DNA of 64,000 nt from Bowmanella denitrificans (lineage in GTDB: Bacteria > Pseudomonadota > Gammaproteobacteria > Enterobacterales > Alteromonadaceae), in the NCBI RefSeq assembly GCF_039522935.1, contig NZ_BAAAEI010000006.1:372001-436000 (forward strand), given 5' to 3'. The position numbers and the translations under genes were made by a program. Positions 51,570 through 60,808 of the stretch are shown here, one piece after another (within the stretch, counting starts at the first letter, position 1; the number at the start of each line of letters is the position of its first letter). Under the pieces are notes generated by a model that was not told the origin of the DNA, did no database searches, and worked only from the letters and a program-made list of their open reading frames with translations.

Positions 51570-51704
51570 GTGCGTTTTGCCCTTATTATGCCTGTTTCAA
51601 CATTAGTCTGAAAAAGGCGGCTATTCTACTCGCGTCCCGTTTCCGGCACCAGCGTTAAACTTGCTATAGCCTGATAGCGCTTGATGGCAAAGACCTACTG
51701 TATT

Positions 51705-51787
51705 ATTCACCGCCGAGACGCTGAGAACGCAGATATTTCATTAGATGAACCCTGTTCCCTCTGGGTTCTCAGCGTCTCTGCGGTAAA
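51705..51787. repeat. palindromic repeat family 2, full copy
   Basis: The left arm (ACCGCCGAGACGCTGAGAAC) and right arm (GTTCTCAGCGTCTCTGCGGT) form an imperfect inverted repeat of about 25 bp per arm, in the gap between rluB and scpB. Related copies lie at 6464-6497 and downstream of trpA. No ORF is supported in the gap. Confidence 0.85.
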
Positions 51788-51814
51788 ATTCTCTATGCAT
51801 AGTGTATTGGCTGT

Positions 51815-52405
51815 TTATGTCTGCTGCTCGCTCTCATCAGGCAAAGGTAGCTCGTCGATGGGCAGTTGCGCCAGGGCGGCAAAATCTATCTCGGATGGCA
51901 ATTCATCCAGCCCGCCCAGAGAAAAGTAGTCCAAAAAGGCTTTAGTGGTGGCATATAAGGCAGGCCTGCCCGGCACTTCTTTGTGGCCGACGGTTTTAAT
52001 CCAGCCGCGTTCGGTCAGGGTTTTAACGATATGGGTACTGACCGATACCCCGCGCACATCTTCAATCTCACCGCGGGTAATGGGCTGACGATAAGCAATC
52101 AACGCCAGGGTCTCCAACAAAGCCCTTGAATAGCGCGGCGCCTGCTCCTGCCAAAGTTTAGACAACCAGGGGGCCAGACTGTCCATGGATTGAAAACGGT
52201 AGCCACTGGCGACTTTTACCAGTTGTACCCCGCGCGGACGATAATCCAGTTGCAGTTCATCCAAAATGGCTTTGAGGCGCTTTTGGCTGACCTTAATATC
52301 CAGCAGTACGGTTTCCTGCAAGCGTTCCAGACTCAGTGGCTCGTCGGCCACAAAAATGGCCGCTTCCACCAGTTGTTTTAGCTGCTCATCCGATATCCGC
52401 GCCAT
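51815..52405 (-). CDS. scpB: segregation and condensation protein B
   Basis: A 196-residue winged-helix dimer that with ScpA and SMC/MukB-like proteins condenses the chromosome. Motifs are LVEAAIFVADEPLS at the start, the central LALIAYRQPITRGEIEDVRGV and GRPALYATT. The start at 52405 has AGGAGG 6 nt upstream. An ATG two codons before lies directly on the ribosome binding site. It overlaps the 3' end of scpA by 20 nt, so the two are co-translated. Confidence 0.93.
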   Translation of the reverse strand: MARISDEQLKQLVEAAIFVADEPLSLERLQETVLLDIKVSQKRLKAILDELQLDYRPRGVQLVKVASGYRFQSMDSLAPWLSKLWQEQAPRYSRALLETLALIAYRQPITRGEIEDVRGVSVSTHIVKTLTERGWIKTVGHKEVPGRPALYATTKAFLDYFSLGGLDELPSEIDFAALAQLPIDELPLPDESEQQT

Positions 52406-53279
52406 AGGCATCCTCCTGCATTGGCCTGCCTTTTACATGAATCTGTGCATAAGGAGCGGCCTGAACCAATTCGATCAGCGACTCTTTAACCAGTTCCAGC
52501 ACCGCCAAAAAGGTAACCACCACGCCAGCACGGCCTTCTTCCAGCCTAAACAGTGCCTGAAAGGGTACAAACTGCTGCTCACCATCCAGCCTGGCCAGAA
52601 TCGCACTCATCCGTTCACGGGTTGACAACGCCTCGCGTTGAATCTGATGATGTTCAAAGGCGGCGGCACGCTTAAGCACATCCTGAAAGCTCAGTACCAG
52701 TTCTTGCAAGGTCACCGTAGGCAGAATTCGAATGGGCTGACAGTTATCACTGGGCCTGGCCTCAGCCAGATAAAAATCCCTCTCCTGCCTTGGTAACCCA
52801 TCCAGTTCCTGAGCCGCCTGCTTGATGGCTTCATATTCGCGTAAACGGCGGATCAGCTCGGCACGGGGGTCTTGTTCGTCATCTGCTGCATCTTCGCGTT
52901 TAGGCAGCAACACCCTGGATTTAATCTCGGCCAGTATCGCCGCCATTAACAAGTATTCACCGGCCAGTTCCAGCTTAAGGTCGGTCATCAGATCCACGTA
53001 TTCCATATACTGGCGGGTGATCTGCAATATGGGCAGACTGGCAATATCAAATTTTTGCTTGCGGATCAGATACAGCAATAAATCCAGCGGACCTTCAAAG
53101 CTTTCCAGAATGACTTCCAGCGCATCAGGGGGAATATACAAATCTTCCGGGCGCTCAATCACCGCCTCGCCATGCACAAACGCCAGTGGCAGCGGCTGCT
53201 GCACCGGCGTTTTTCCTATTGGCTCGGCCTGATTATCAAGAGCTTCAGACAAAGGCTGACACGTCCCCTTCACCTTCAC
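52386..53279 (-). CDS. scpA: segregation and condensation protein A
   Basis: A 297-residue kleisin-type subunit. The N-terminal helical SMC-binding part is FEGPLDLLLYLIRKQKFDIASLPI, and AEIKSRVLLPK and a C-terminal winged helix (VTFLAVLELVKESLIEL) are typical. The ORF starts with GTG inside the end of yciO (35-nt overlap); residues before about 45 are not conserved, so a later start is possible. It works with ScpB downstream. Confidence 0.93.
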   Translation of the reverse strand: MKVKGTCQPLSEALDNQAEPIGKTPVQQPLPLAFVHGEAVIERPEDLYIPPDALEVILESFEGPLDLLLYLIRKQKFDIASLPILQITRQYMEYVDLMTDLKLELAGEYLLMAAILAEIKSRVLLPKREDAADDEQDPRAELIRRLREYEAIKQAAQELDGLPRQERDFYLAEARPSDNCQPIRILPTVTLQELVLSFQDVLKRAAAFEHHQIQREALSTRERMSAILARLDGEQQFVPFQALFRLEEGRAGVVVTFLAVLELVKESLIELVQAAPYAQIHVKGRPMQEDAYGADIG

Positions 53280-53865
53280 GGATCACAATGCATTCCCCTT
53301 CGGAAAGATCCAGGACCGTGGTGGGATGTTCGCCAAGATGGCCGCCATTGATAATCAAATCCACCTGTTTTTCCAGCATATCGCGGATCGTTTCCGGATC
53401 GGATTCGGCAAGCTGATTACCCGGCAGAATCAACGACGTGGACATCAGGGGTTCGCCCAGCTCTTCTAAAAGCGCCAGGGCAATCCGATTGTCCGGCACC
53501 CGAATACCGATGGTTTTACGTTTAGGATGATGCAGGCGCTTAGGCACTTCTTTGGTGGCTTTTAGGATAAAAGTATAGGCACCCGGCGTATTGTTTTTAA
53601 TCTGGCGGAATGCCTGATTGTCGACCCTGGCATACACTGACAGCTCCGACATATCCCGGCACATCAGGGTAAAATTATGCTCTTTACCCAACTCCCGAAT
53701 GCGGATAATACGCTCAAGGGCTTGCTTATCATCCAGATGACAACCTATGGCATAGCCAGAGTCAGTGGGATACACCACCACCGCGCCATTTTTAACCATA
53801 TCTGCAGCCTGTTTCATCAGACGCTGTTGGGGGTTATCCGGATGGACATAGAAAAACTGACTCAT
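53245..53865 (-). CDS. yciO: YciO, TsaC/Sua5-family protein
   Basis: A 206-residue YrdC/Sua5-fold protein that in the TsaC branch makes threonylcarbamoyl-AMP for tRNA t6A; YciO is its paralogue with weaker activity. Motifs: VVYPTDSGYAIGCHLDD, NFTLMCRDMSELS, the nucleotide-binding KRKTIGIRVPD and MSTSLILPG. The ATG start at 53865 is at the conserved beginning (MSQFFYVHPDNPQQR). It is co-directional and overlapping with scpA. Confidence 0.92.
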   Translation of the reverse strand: MSQFFYVHPDNPQQRLMKQAADMVKNGAVVVYPTDSGYAIGCHLDDKQALERIIRIRELGKEHNFTLMCRDMSELSVYARVDNQAFRQIKNNTPGAYTFILKATKEVPKRLHHPKRKTIGIRVPDNRIALALLEELGEPLMSTSLILPGNQLAESDPETIRDMLEKQVDLIINGGHLGEHPTTVLDLSEGECIVIREGEGDVSAFV

Positions 53866-53953
53866 TTACCAGCTCAGTAAGGACTTTATTCCCTAATGGT
53901 GGCATAAGTGCCTGGCATGGCAAATGGTTTTTCGCATTTAAACAGCCACTTGC

Positions 53954-54796
53954 TTAAGCCGCAGGACGTTGCCAGTCGTTCCATACCGGTGTAAGTTGTG
54001 AGTCAAATTGCAGATTGCGGCCCAGCTCCGTCCAGCGGCCAGGGAAATGAAAATCCGAGCCTGCCGAGGCTTCCAGGCCATATTCCATGGCATAGCTGGC
54101 CAGTTGTCGTTTTAAATCCGGGGCCAATTGCGGGTGGGTTACTTCCATCCCCTGGCCGCCGGACTCCGCAAAAAACACCAGCAACCGGCGCAGCCATTTT
54201 GCCGACAGATCGTAGCGGGCCGGATGAGCCAACACCGCCTTGCCGCCCGCTTCACGTATCCAACTGATGGCCTCGGGAATTTCCGGCCACTGCGGTTTAA
54301 CAAAAGCCCGCTTATCTTTGCCTAAGTATTTCTTAAAGGCCTCTTCATGGTCTTTTACCGCGCCACGCTTAACCAGTGCCCTGGCAAAATGAGAGCGGGT
54401 CAGTTGTCCCACTCCAGCCAGGGCTTTTGCGTCAGCATAAATGCCCTCAATACCGGCTTTTGCCAATTTGGCAGACATTTCCTGCGCCCGCTGTTCCCTG
54501 GCCTGGCTTTGCGTGGCAAGACGGGCAAGTAAGCCTGCATCCTGGTGATTCAGATTGAGGCCAAGCACATGAATATCAAAGCCGTGCCAACGGGTGGATA
54601 TCTCTACGCCGGCAATAATCCACAGCGGCCGTTTCTGACTTTGCTGATAACTGCGAGCTTCATCAATGGCCGCCACCGTATCATGGTCGGTAATGGCCAG
54701 CGCATCCAGTTGCATATTGTGCGCCCGGTCCACCAGTTCTTTGGGTGACAAGGCACCGTCCGAGTGGTGAGTATGGCTGTGCAAATCTATTTTCAT
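53954..54796 (-). CDS. rnm: PHP-domain 5'-3' exoribonuclease RNase AM (YciV/TrpH)
   Basis: A 280-residue PHP phosphoesterase. The metal-binding motifs are DLHSHTHHSDG near the start, ITDHDT, GVEIS, VLAHPARY and GSDFH. In E. coli the gene upstream of trp (yciV, trpH) encodes RNase AM, which trims 5' ends of rRNA and degrades short RNAs. The start at 54796 has GGGAAAA upstream; the ATG at 54808 has none. Divergent from the trp operon, as in enterobacteria. Confidence 0.92.
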   Translation of the reverse strand: MKIDLHSHTHHSDGALSPKELVDRAHNMQLDALAITDHDTVAAIDEARSYQQSQKRPLWIIAGVEISTRWHGFDIHVLGLNLNHQDAGLLARLATQSQAREQRAQEMSAKLAKAGIEGIYADAKALAGVGQLTRSHFARALVKRGAVKDHEEAFKKYLGKDKRAFVKPQWPEIPEAISWIREAGGKAVLAHPARYDLSAKWLRRLLVFFAESGGQGMEVTHPQLAPDLKRQLASYAMEYGLEASAGSDFHFPGRWTELGRNLQFDSQLTPVWNDWQRPAA

Positions 54797-54870
54797 CTTT
54801 TCCCGCATTAGCTATTGACAGGACATCTATTTTGTTTTCTTCTATAAAGCATCGAGATTATAACAATTTG

Positions 54871-54885
54871 GTACGCACAGCGTAC
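54871..54885. promoter_or_regulatory. palindrome GTACGC-ACA-GCGTAC before trpL, candidate operator
   Basis: A perfect 6-bp inverted repeat with a 3-nt spacer, 20 nt before the trpL ATG. Its ends read GTAC as in TrpR half-sites, but the spacing differs from the E. coli operator, so TrpR binding is only possible. A TTATAA-like -10 lies at about 54858-54863 and no clean -35 is seen. Confidence 0.4.
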
Positions 54886-54905
54886 TTAATTCAGGCAAAG
54901 ATTCC

Positions 54906-54956
54906 ATGAACATTAACGCAATCAACATCATTTGGTGGTGGCACAACCCGAACTAG
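54906..54956 (+). CDS. trpL: trp operon leader peptide
   Basis: A 16-residue leader ORF reading MNINAINIIWWWHNPN with three consecutive Trp codons (TGG TGG TGG) followed by a TAG stop. Ribosome stalling at these codons under tryptophan starvation would release segment 2 (around AGCGGGCTGTGTGCG) to pair with segment 3 (AGGCCCGC), preventing the terminator at 54993-55018. It is too short for ordinary gene finders. A weak AGG lies about 10 nt upstream of the ATG. Confidence 0.93.
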   Translation: MNINAINIIWWWHNPN

Positions 54957-54992
54957 CGGGCTGTGTGCGTTTGTGCTTGGAAAAGCATTCTG

Positions 54993-55018
54993 AAGGCCCG
55001 CATCTGCGGGCCTTTTTT
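54993..55018 (+). terminator. trp attenuator terminator
   Basis: AAGGCCCGCA/TGCGGGCCTT 10-bp stem with a 2-nt loop followed by six T. The alternative 1:2 pause hairpin uses GCACAACCCG with CGGGCTGTGTGC at the end of trpL, and a 2:3 antiterminator is possible through AGCGGGCT with the 5' arm of the terminator. It ends 26 nt before the trpE start. Confidence 0.93.
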
Positions 55019-55043
55019 GTTTTTATACTATTGGAATGGCAAC

Positions 55044-56633
55044 ATGAGTTTAGCGCAACTAAGTGACCAGCCAGGGAAAGTCGAGACCCTGATTGTTCAG
55101 AGCCGATATCAGGCAGATCCACTGAATCTTTACCAGATTCTGTGCCACAACAAGGCTAACAGCCTATTGCTGGAATCGGCTGAAATCGACAGTAAAGACG
55201 ATTTGAAAAGCCTGCTACTGGTAGACGCCGCATTAAAATTAACCTGTAACGGGCAAACGGTCACTATCGAAGCGCTCACCGATAACGGCAAGGCCTTATT
55301 GCCGCTGCTGGTCAGCCACAGTCAGGCCACTAAGGTGCAACAATCCGGTGACAATGTTCTGACCCTGGTTTTCGCAGCCGCCGATGAGCACCTGGATGAA
55401 GACAGCCGCCTGAAAGCCAAATCGGTATTTGACAGCTTGCGTACCCTGCTTAATTGGGTACAACCGCTGCGTCAGCACCCTCATGCGGTATTTTTAGGCG
55501 GCGCGTTTGCCTACGATTTGCTGGGCGGTTTTGAAAATCTGCCAGAGGTGCCTGAAGGGGCCAATAGCTGTCCGGATTTTGTGTTCTACCTGGCTGAAAC
55601 CCTGATCCTGATTGACCATCAAACGCAAAACACTGAGATTATTGGCAGTGTATTCTCTGGTCAAAATGTGGCGCAAAACTATTTTGCTGTCAGCCAGCGT
55701 CTGGAACACCTTCATCAGCAGTTGCAACAAGGCCAGCAGTATCAGCAGCAGGCGGTGCCCAGGGTCAGCCGCGAGCAGCTGGCGGTAGACAAGAGTGATG
55801 AAGCCTACCAACAGGATGTGCTGGCACTGAAGGAACATATTCTGGCTGGCGATATCTTTCAGGTTGTGCCCTCCAGAACCTTCAGTCTGCCCTGCCCCGA
55901 TCCGCATCTTGCCTACGCCAAACTTAAACAACAAAACCCCAGCCCCTATATGTTTTTCCTGCAGGATGAGGCATTTTGTATTTTTGGTGCTTCCCCTGAA
56001 TCAGCGCTGAAGTATTGCAGCCAAAGCAAACAGGTGGAGGTGTACCCCATCGCGGGCACCCGTCCCAGGGGCTTTAACCCCAACGGTACGATTAATAGGG
56101 ATCTGGACAGCCGCATTGAGCTGAACTTGCGTGAAGACGAAAAAGAGAAGGCCGAGCACCTGATGCTGGTCGACCTGGCCCGTAACGACATCGCCCGGGT
56201 ATCAGTGCCCGGCAGCCGCTTTGTTAAAGACTTGCTGAAAGTAGACCGCTACTCCCAGGTGATGCACCTGGTTTCCCGGGTGGTAGGCCAGTTACGCCCC
56301 GATTTGGATGCCCTGCATGCCTATCAGGCCTGTATGAATATGGGTACCTTAGTGGGCGCGCCTAAAGTGTCGGCCGCCAGGCTGATCCGCAGGGTTGAAA
56401 AGCAGCGGCGCGGCAGTTATGGCGGCGCGGTGGGGTATGTTAACAGTCAGGGCGATATGGACACTTGTATTGTCATTCGCTCCGCCTTTGTCAGGGGTGG
56501 CACCGCCTATGTGCAAGCTGGTGCCGGAGTGGTGTACGACTCAGACCCTGTAAGTGAAGCAAATGAAACCCGCAGTAAAGCCCAGGCGGTATTGCGTGCA
56601 ATTGTGGACGCCCACCAGGAGAAGCTGGCATGA
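55044..56633 (+). CDS. trpE: anthranilate synthase component I
   Basis: A 529-residue chorismate-using enzyme that makes anthranilate with ammonia from TrpG. The N-terminal domain contains the LLLESAEID tryptophan-feedback element, and the C-terminal chorismate domain has IAGTRPRG, RNDIARVS, MHLVSRVVG and AGAGVVYDSDP. The length is as in E. coli (520). The start at 55044 has GGAATGG upstream; the in-frame extension into the attenuator is not coding. It overlaps trpG by 4 nt. Confidence 0.97.
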   Translation: MSLAQLSDQPGKVETLIVQSRYQADPLNLYQILCHNKANSLLLESAEIDSKDDLKSLLLVDAALKLTCNGQTVTIEALTDNGKALLPLLVSHSQATKVQQSGDNVLTLVFAAADEHLDEDSRLKAKSVFDSLRTLLNWVQPLRQHPHAVFLGGAFAYDLLGGFENLPEVPEGANSCPDFVFYLAETLILIDHQTQNTEIIGSVFSGQNVAQNYFAVSQRLEHLHQQLQQGQQYQQQAVPRVSREQLAVDKSDEAYQQDVLALKEHILAGDIFQVVPSRTFSLPCPDPHLAYAKLKQQNPSPYMFFLQDEAFCIFGASPESALKYCSQSKQVEVYPIAGTRPRGFNPNGTINRDLDSRIELNLREDEKEKAEHLMLVDLARNDIARVSVPGSRFVKDLLKVDRYSQVMHLVSRVVGQLRPDLDALHAYQACMNMGTLVGAPKVSAARLIRRVEKQRRGSYGGAVGYVNSQGDMDTCIVIRSAFVRGGTAYVQAGAGVVYDSDPVSEANETRSKAQAVLRAIVDAHQEKLA

Positions 56634-57226
56634 ACAAGCCTCATGTATTTTTGCTCGATAACTTTGATTCCTTCACCTACAACCTGGTGGATGAAATGCG
56701 TTGCCTGGGCTTTGAATTGACCGTCTATCGCAACCATTTGCAGGCCGACTTTGTGTATGAGCAGATGCTGGCCTGTGCTGGCGATGCGCTGCTGATGTTA
56801 TCGCCTGGCCCGGGAACGCCGGCCGAGGCAGGCTGTATGCCGGCACTATTAAAACGGGTACAAGGGCGCTTTCCGGTATTGGGCATCTGCCTGGGTCACC
56901 AGGCCATTGTTGAACATTATGGCGGCAAGGTGGGCCGGGCCGCAGAAGTAATGCACGGTAAGTCTTCATCCATCGAGCATTGCCGGGACAAAATGTTTGC
57001 CAATCTGCCCCACCCGTTACCTGTGGCCCGTTACCATTCACTGATGGCCACTCAACTGGCAGATGGATTAGATGTCCTGGCCAGCTACAACCAAGTGCCT
57101 ATGGCTGTGTATCAGGCGCAGGATAAGATGCTGGGTTTTCAGTTTCACCCTGAGTCCATTCTCACCTCGCAAGGTAGCCAATTGCTGACCCAAAGCATTG
57201 ACTATCTGTGCCAAGCAAAAGGATAA
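56630..57226 (+). CDS. trpG: anthranilate synthase component II (glutamine amidotransferase)
   Basis: A 198-residue class I glutaminase. The oxyanion motif is LSPGPGTPAEAG, the nucleophilic Cys is in LGICLGHQAI, and the His-Glu pair is in FHPESIL. It is a separate gene, not fused to trpD as in E. coli. ATGA overlap with trpE implies coupled synthesis of the two subunits. Confidence 0.97.
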   Translation: MNKPHVFLLDNFDSFTYNLVDEMRCLGFELTVYRNHLQADFVYEQMLACAGDALLMLSPGPGTPAEAGCMPALLKRVQGRFPVLGICLGHQAIVEHYGGKVGRAAEVMHGKSSSIEHCRDKMFANLPHPLPVARYHSLMATQLADGLDVLASYNQVPMAVYQAQDKMLGFQFHPESILTSQGSQLLTQSIDYLCQAKG

Positions 57227-57230
57227 CAAG

Positions 57231-58238
57231 ATGCAGGAACTGCTGGAAAAACTATACGCTTTGCAGCCACTCAGTCAGGAACAGAGCTTCGGCCTGTTCA
57301 GCCAGGTGATGCAGGGCAATATGGACCCGATCGTTTTGTCATCAGTGCTGACCGCACTGAAAGTGCGCGGGGAAACTCCACCAGAAATAGCCGGAGCAGC
57401 GTCAGCCCTGGTCAGTCATGCGGCGGATTTTCCCCGTCCCGACTACGCCTTTGCCGATATTGTCGGGACCGGAGGCGACGGTTTTAACACCCTGAACATC
57501 TCGTCCTCCAGTGCCATTGTGGGAGCGGCCTGTGGTGTTAAAGTGGCCAAGCACGGCAATCGCAGCGTGTCGAGTAAATCCGGTTCGGCGGATCTGTTTC
57601 GAGAGTTTGGTCTGAATCTGACCATGAGTGCGCATACAGCGCGTCGCTGCCTGGATGAATCGGGTCTGTGCTTTTTATTCGCACCTAACTACCATGCCGG
57701 CATTCGCCATGCTATGCCGGTCAGAACCGCGCTAAAAACCCGCACCCTGTTCAATTTGCTTGGCCCGCTGGCCAACCCGGCCAAGCCCAGTCATATGCTA
57801 ATTGGTGTGTATCTGCCCGAGCTGGTACGGCCCTTTGCCGAAACCTTAAAATTGCTGGGTTATCTAAAGGCCCTGGTGGTGCATGGCAGCGGGCTGGATG
57901 AATTTGCCCTGCATGGACCCAGTCAGGTTGCCAGGCTGGAACATGGCGAGATCCAGGAATTAATGCTGACTCCGGCCGATTTCGGCCTGCCCGAGCAGCC
58001 TATCAGTGCCATTACCGGCGGTGAACCACAAGAAAATAAAAACATGATTGAAGCGCTACTGAGCGGCAACGGGCAGCCCGCCCATTGTCAGGCTGTAGCA
58101 ATCAATACCGGTGCGCTGTTGATGTTGATGGGTAAAGTGGATAGCTTTGCCCAGGGAGCAGAGATGGCCATGGATATGATGCAAGGTCGCCAGGCGCTCG
58201 ATCTGATTCAGCGCAGCGCAACAATCAGCCAGGAGTAA
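57231..58238 (+). CDS. trpD: anthranilate phosphoribosyltransferase
   Basis: A 335-residue enzyme that joins anthranilate to PRPP. The PRPP-binding GTGGDGFNTLNIS, KHGNRSVSSKSGSAD and the anthranilate-site Arg region (FAPNYHAGIRHA) are intact, as is RTLFNLLGPLANP. The start at 57231 has AAGGAT 6 nt upstream and lies 4 nt after the trpG stop. A longer ORF overlapping trpG is not needed. Confidence 0.97.
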   Translation: MQELLEKLYALQPLSQEQSFGLFSQVMQGNMDPIVLSSVLTALKVRGETPPEIAGAASALVSHAADFPRPDYAFADIVGTGGDGFNTLNISSSSAIVGAACGVKVAKHGNRSVSSKSGSADLFREFGLNLTMSAHTARRCLDESGLCFLFAPNYHAGIRHAMPVRTALKTRTLFNLLGPLANPAKPSHMLIGVYLPELVRPFAETLKLLGYLKALVVHGSGLDEFALHGPSQVARLEHGEIQELMLTPADFGLPEQPISAITGGEPQENKNMIEALLSGNGQPAHCQAVAINTGALLMLMGKVDSFAQGAEMAMDMMQGRQALDLIQRSATISQE

Positions 58239-58241
58239 CAG

Positions 58242-59615
58242 ATGGCCAACGTATTGGAAAAAATTGTTGCAGATAAGCGTCAGGAGCTGATTGCCCGCAA
58301 GCAGGCCCTGCCACTGGAAAGCTTTGTCAACAACCTGACCCCGTCAGACAAAAGCCTGTATGAGGCTTTAAACCAGCCGCAGGCAGGGTTTATTTTCGAA
58401 TGTAAAAAGGCGTCGCCTTCAAAGGGATTAATCAGAGCGGTGTTTGACCTGGATGAGATCTTAACCGCCTACCAACCCCATGCCGCCGCTATTTCAGTGC
58501 TGACGGATGAAAAATACTTTCAGGGTAGCTACGACTATCTAAGCTATGTGACCGAGCGGGTCAGCCAGCCCGTGCTGAATAAGGATTTCTTTATCGACCC
58601 TTATCAGGTACACCTGGCTCGCTATTATCATGCCGATGCGATTCTGCTGATGTTGTCGGTACTGGATGATGCCAGTTATCTGGAACTGGCGGAACTCGCC
58701 GCCCACTATCAGTTGGATGTGCTGACCGAGGTGTCTAATCAGGAAGAGGCACATCGCGCCACCAATCTGGGTGCCAAGATCATTGGCATTAACAATCGCA
58801 ACCTGCGTGATTTAACCACCGACCTTGCGACCACCGAGGCACTGGCCCCGCTACTGCCTGCAGATGCCCTGATTATCTCTGAGTCCGGCATTTATACTCA
58901 CCAGGATGTATTACGCCTGGCCCCTTTGGCGGATGGCTTTTTGGTGGGCAGCTCATTAATGGCGCAGCAGAATCTGCCCCTGGCAGTGCACCAACTGCTG
59001 TTTGGCAACATAAAAATCTGTGGCCTGACCAATATCCAGGACGCTCAGGCGGTAAAACGCAGTGGCGCCAGTTACGGCGGGCTGATATTTGCCGAACAAT
59101 CTAAGCGTCGTATCAGCGAAACCCAGGCCAGGCAGTTGGTGGAACAGGTGCCACTTGATTATGTCGGCGTATTTGTTAACTCGCCCTTAGAGGAGGTGGC
59201 AAGGCTTGCCGACAGTCTGAGCTTAAGCGCCGTGCAATTGCATGGTCAGGAAAGCGATGACTATATTGCCGCCCTGAAAAGCATCTTGCCCCATGCTTGC
59301 CAATTATGGAAAGCACTGGGCGTAACGGATATGCTGCCCGCCATGCACAACCCTAATGTAGATAAATATCTGCTCGACTGTCAGGTCGGCAATGACTTTG
59401 GTGGCACAGGTCAACAGTTTGACTGGACCATACTAAGCGACGTTAAAGATAAGTCCCACATTGCCCTGGCTGGCGGGCTCAACCCAGACAATATCCGTCA
59501 GGCCGCTGCCACAGGTGTTGGGCTACTGGATGTGAACTCCGGTATAGAAAGTCGCCCTGGGGTAAAAGATCCACACAAATTACAGCAACTATTCGCACAA
59601 TTAAGAGACTACTAA
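58242..59615 (+). CDS. trpC: bifunctional indole-3-glycerol-phosphate synthase / phosphoribosylanthranilate isomerase
   Basis: A 457-residue fusion (trpCF), as in E. coli TrpC (453). Residues 1-255 form IGPS (FECKKASPSKGLIR, VLNKDFFID, TEVSNQEE, GINNRNL, ISESGI). Residues 256-457 form PRAI (KICGLTN with the catalytic Cys, VQLHGQES, LDCQVGNDFGGTGQQF with the catalytic Asp, LAGGLNPDN). It begins 3 nt after trpD and its stop overlaps the trpB ATG (TAATG). Confidence 0.97.
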   Translation: MANVLEKIVADKRQELIARKQALPLESFVNNLTPSDKSLYEALNQPQAGFIFECKKASPSKGLIRAVFDLDEILTAYQPHAAAISVLTDEKYFQGSYDYLSYVTERVSQPVLNKDFFIDPYQVHLARYYHADAILLMLSVLDDASYLELAELAAHYQLDVLTEVSNQEEAHRATNLGAKIIGINNRNLRDLTTDLATTEALAPLLPADALIISESGIYTHQDVLRLAPLADGFLVGSSLMAQQNLPLAVHQLLFGNIKICGLTNIQDAQAVKRSGASYGGLIFAEQSKRRISETQARQLVEQVPLDYVGVFVNSPLEEVARLADSLSLSAVQLHGQESDDYIAALKSILPHACQLWKALGVTDMLPAMHNPNVDKYLLDCQVGNDFGGTGQQFDWTILSDVKDKSHIALAGGLNPDNIRQAAATGVGLLDVNSGIESRPGVKDPHKLQQLFAQLRDY

Positions 59616-60808
59616 TGAGCAAACATTTATCCACCAAATTTGGTGACTATGGCGGCATGTATGTTCCAGAGCTGCTGATCCCGGCCCTCGACCAGTTGGA
59701 ACAGGCATTTATTGACGCCCAGCAGGACCCGGAGTTTCAACAGGAATTCAAAAGCCTGCTGAATGACTATGCCGGCCGCCCCACACCATTGACCAAAACC
59801 CGCAATCTGGTCAGCAATCCCAAGGTCACCCTGTATCTGAAGCGTGAAGATCTGTTACACGGCGGCGCCCATAAAACCAACCAGGTGCTGGGGCAGGCGC
59901 TGCTAACCAAGCGCATGGGTAAAACCCAGGTGATCGCCGAAACCGGTGCGGGTCAGCACGGTGTGGCCACCGCCCTTGCCTGCGCATTGCTTGGCTTGAA
60001 GGCGCGTATTTATATGGGCGCCAAAGATGTTGAACGCCAGGCACCTAATGTATTTCGTATGCGCTTAATGGGCGCTGAGGTTATTCCGGTCAATGCCGGC
60101 TCCGGGACATTGAAAGACGCGGTCAACGAGGCCCTGCGCGACTGGTCTGCCAGTTATCAGGATGCGCACTATTTGCTTGGCACGGCTGCCGGCCCGCACC
60201 CCTTCCCCACCATAGTGCGGGAATTCCACAAGATGATCAGCGAAGAAATCCGCGCCCAGATCCTGGAAAAAGAAGGTCGCTTGCCCGATGCAGTCGTAGC
60301 TTGTGTTGGCGGCGGCTCCAACGCCATTGGCGCCTTCGCGGATTTTATTGACACCCCAGAGGTGCAGTTAATCGGTGTTGAGCCTGCCGGCAAAGGCCTG
60401 CATACCCACGAACATGGTGCGGCGATTGCCAAAGGCACCAAGGGGATATTGCACGGTGCCTACAGCTACATTATGCAAACACCGGAAGGGCAGATTGAAG
60501 AATCTTACTCCGTTTCTGCTGGTTTGGATTACCCGGCAGTAGGCCCCCAACACGCTTACTTGCATGATATTGGCCGCGCTACCTACGAGTCAGTCACCGA
60601 CGAAGAAGCGCTGAACGCCTTTCAGATCCTGGCCCGCAAAGAGGGCATTATTCCTGCTTTGGAATCGTCCCATGCGCTGGCCCATGCGCTGAATATGGCC
60701 GACGCGGCAGAACAAGAAACCTTAATTGTCGTTAACCTGTCAGGCCGCGGTGATAAAGACCTGGCCCATGTACAGCAGTTTTTAAAAGGGGATTCCCACA
60801 ATGGATAG
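59615..60808 (+). CDS. trpB: tryptophan synthase beta chain
   Basis: A 397-residue PLP enzyme that condenses indole with serine. The PLP lysine lies in GGAHKTNQVLG near residue 87. E109-type catalytic Glu is in AETGAGQHG, and the phosphate-binding GGGSNAIG is intact. It forms the alpha2beta2 complex with TrpA. The coding end overlaps the trpA start by 8 nt. Confidence 0.98.
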   Translation: MSKHLSTKFGDYGGMYVPELLIPALDQLEQAFIDAQQDPEFQQEFKSLLNDYAGRPTPLTKTRNLVSNPKVTLYLKREDLLHGGAHKTNQVLGQALLTKRMGKTQVIAETGAGQHGVATALACALLGLKARIYMGAKDVERQAPNVFRMRLMGAEVIPVNAGSGTLKDAVNEALRDWSASYQDAHYLLGTAAGPHPFPTIVREFHKMISEEIRAQILEKEGRLPDAVVACVGGGSNAIGAFADFIDTPEVQLIGVEPAGKGLHTHEHGAAIAKGTKGILHGAYSYIMQTPEGQIEESYSVSAGLDYPAVGPQHAYLHDIGRATYESVTDEEALNAFQILARKEGIIPALESSHALAHALNMADAAEQETLIVVNLSGRGDKDLAHVQQFLKGDSHNG

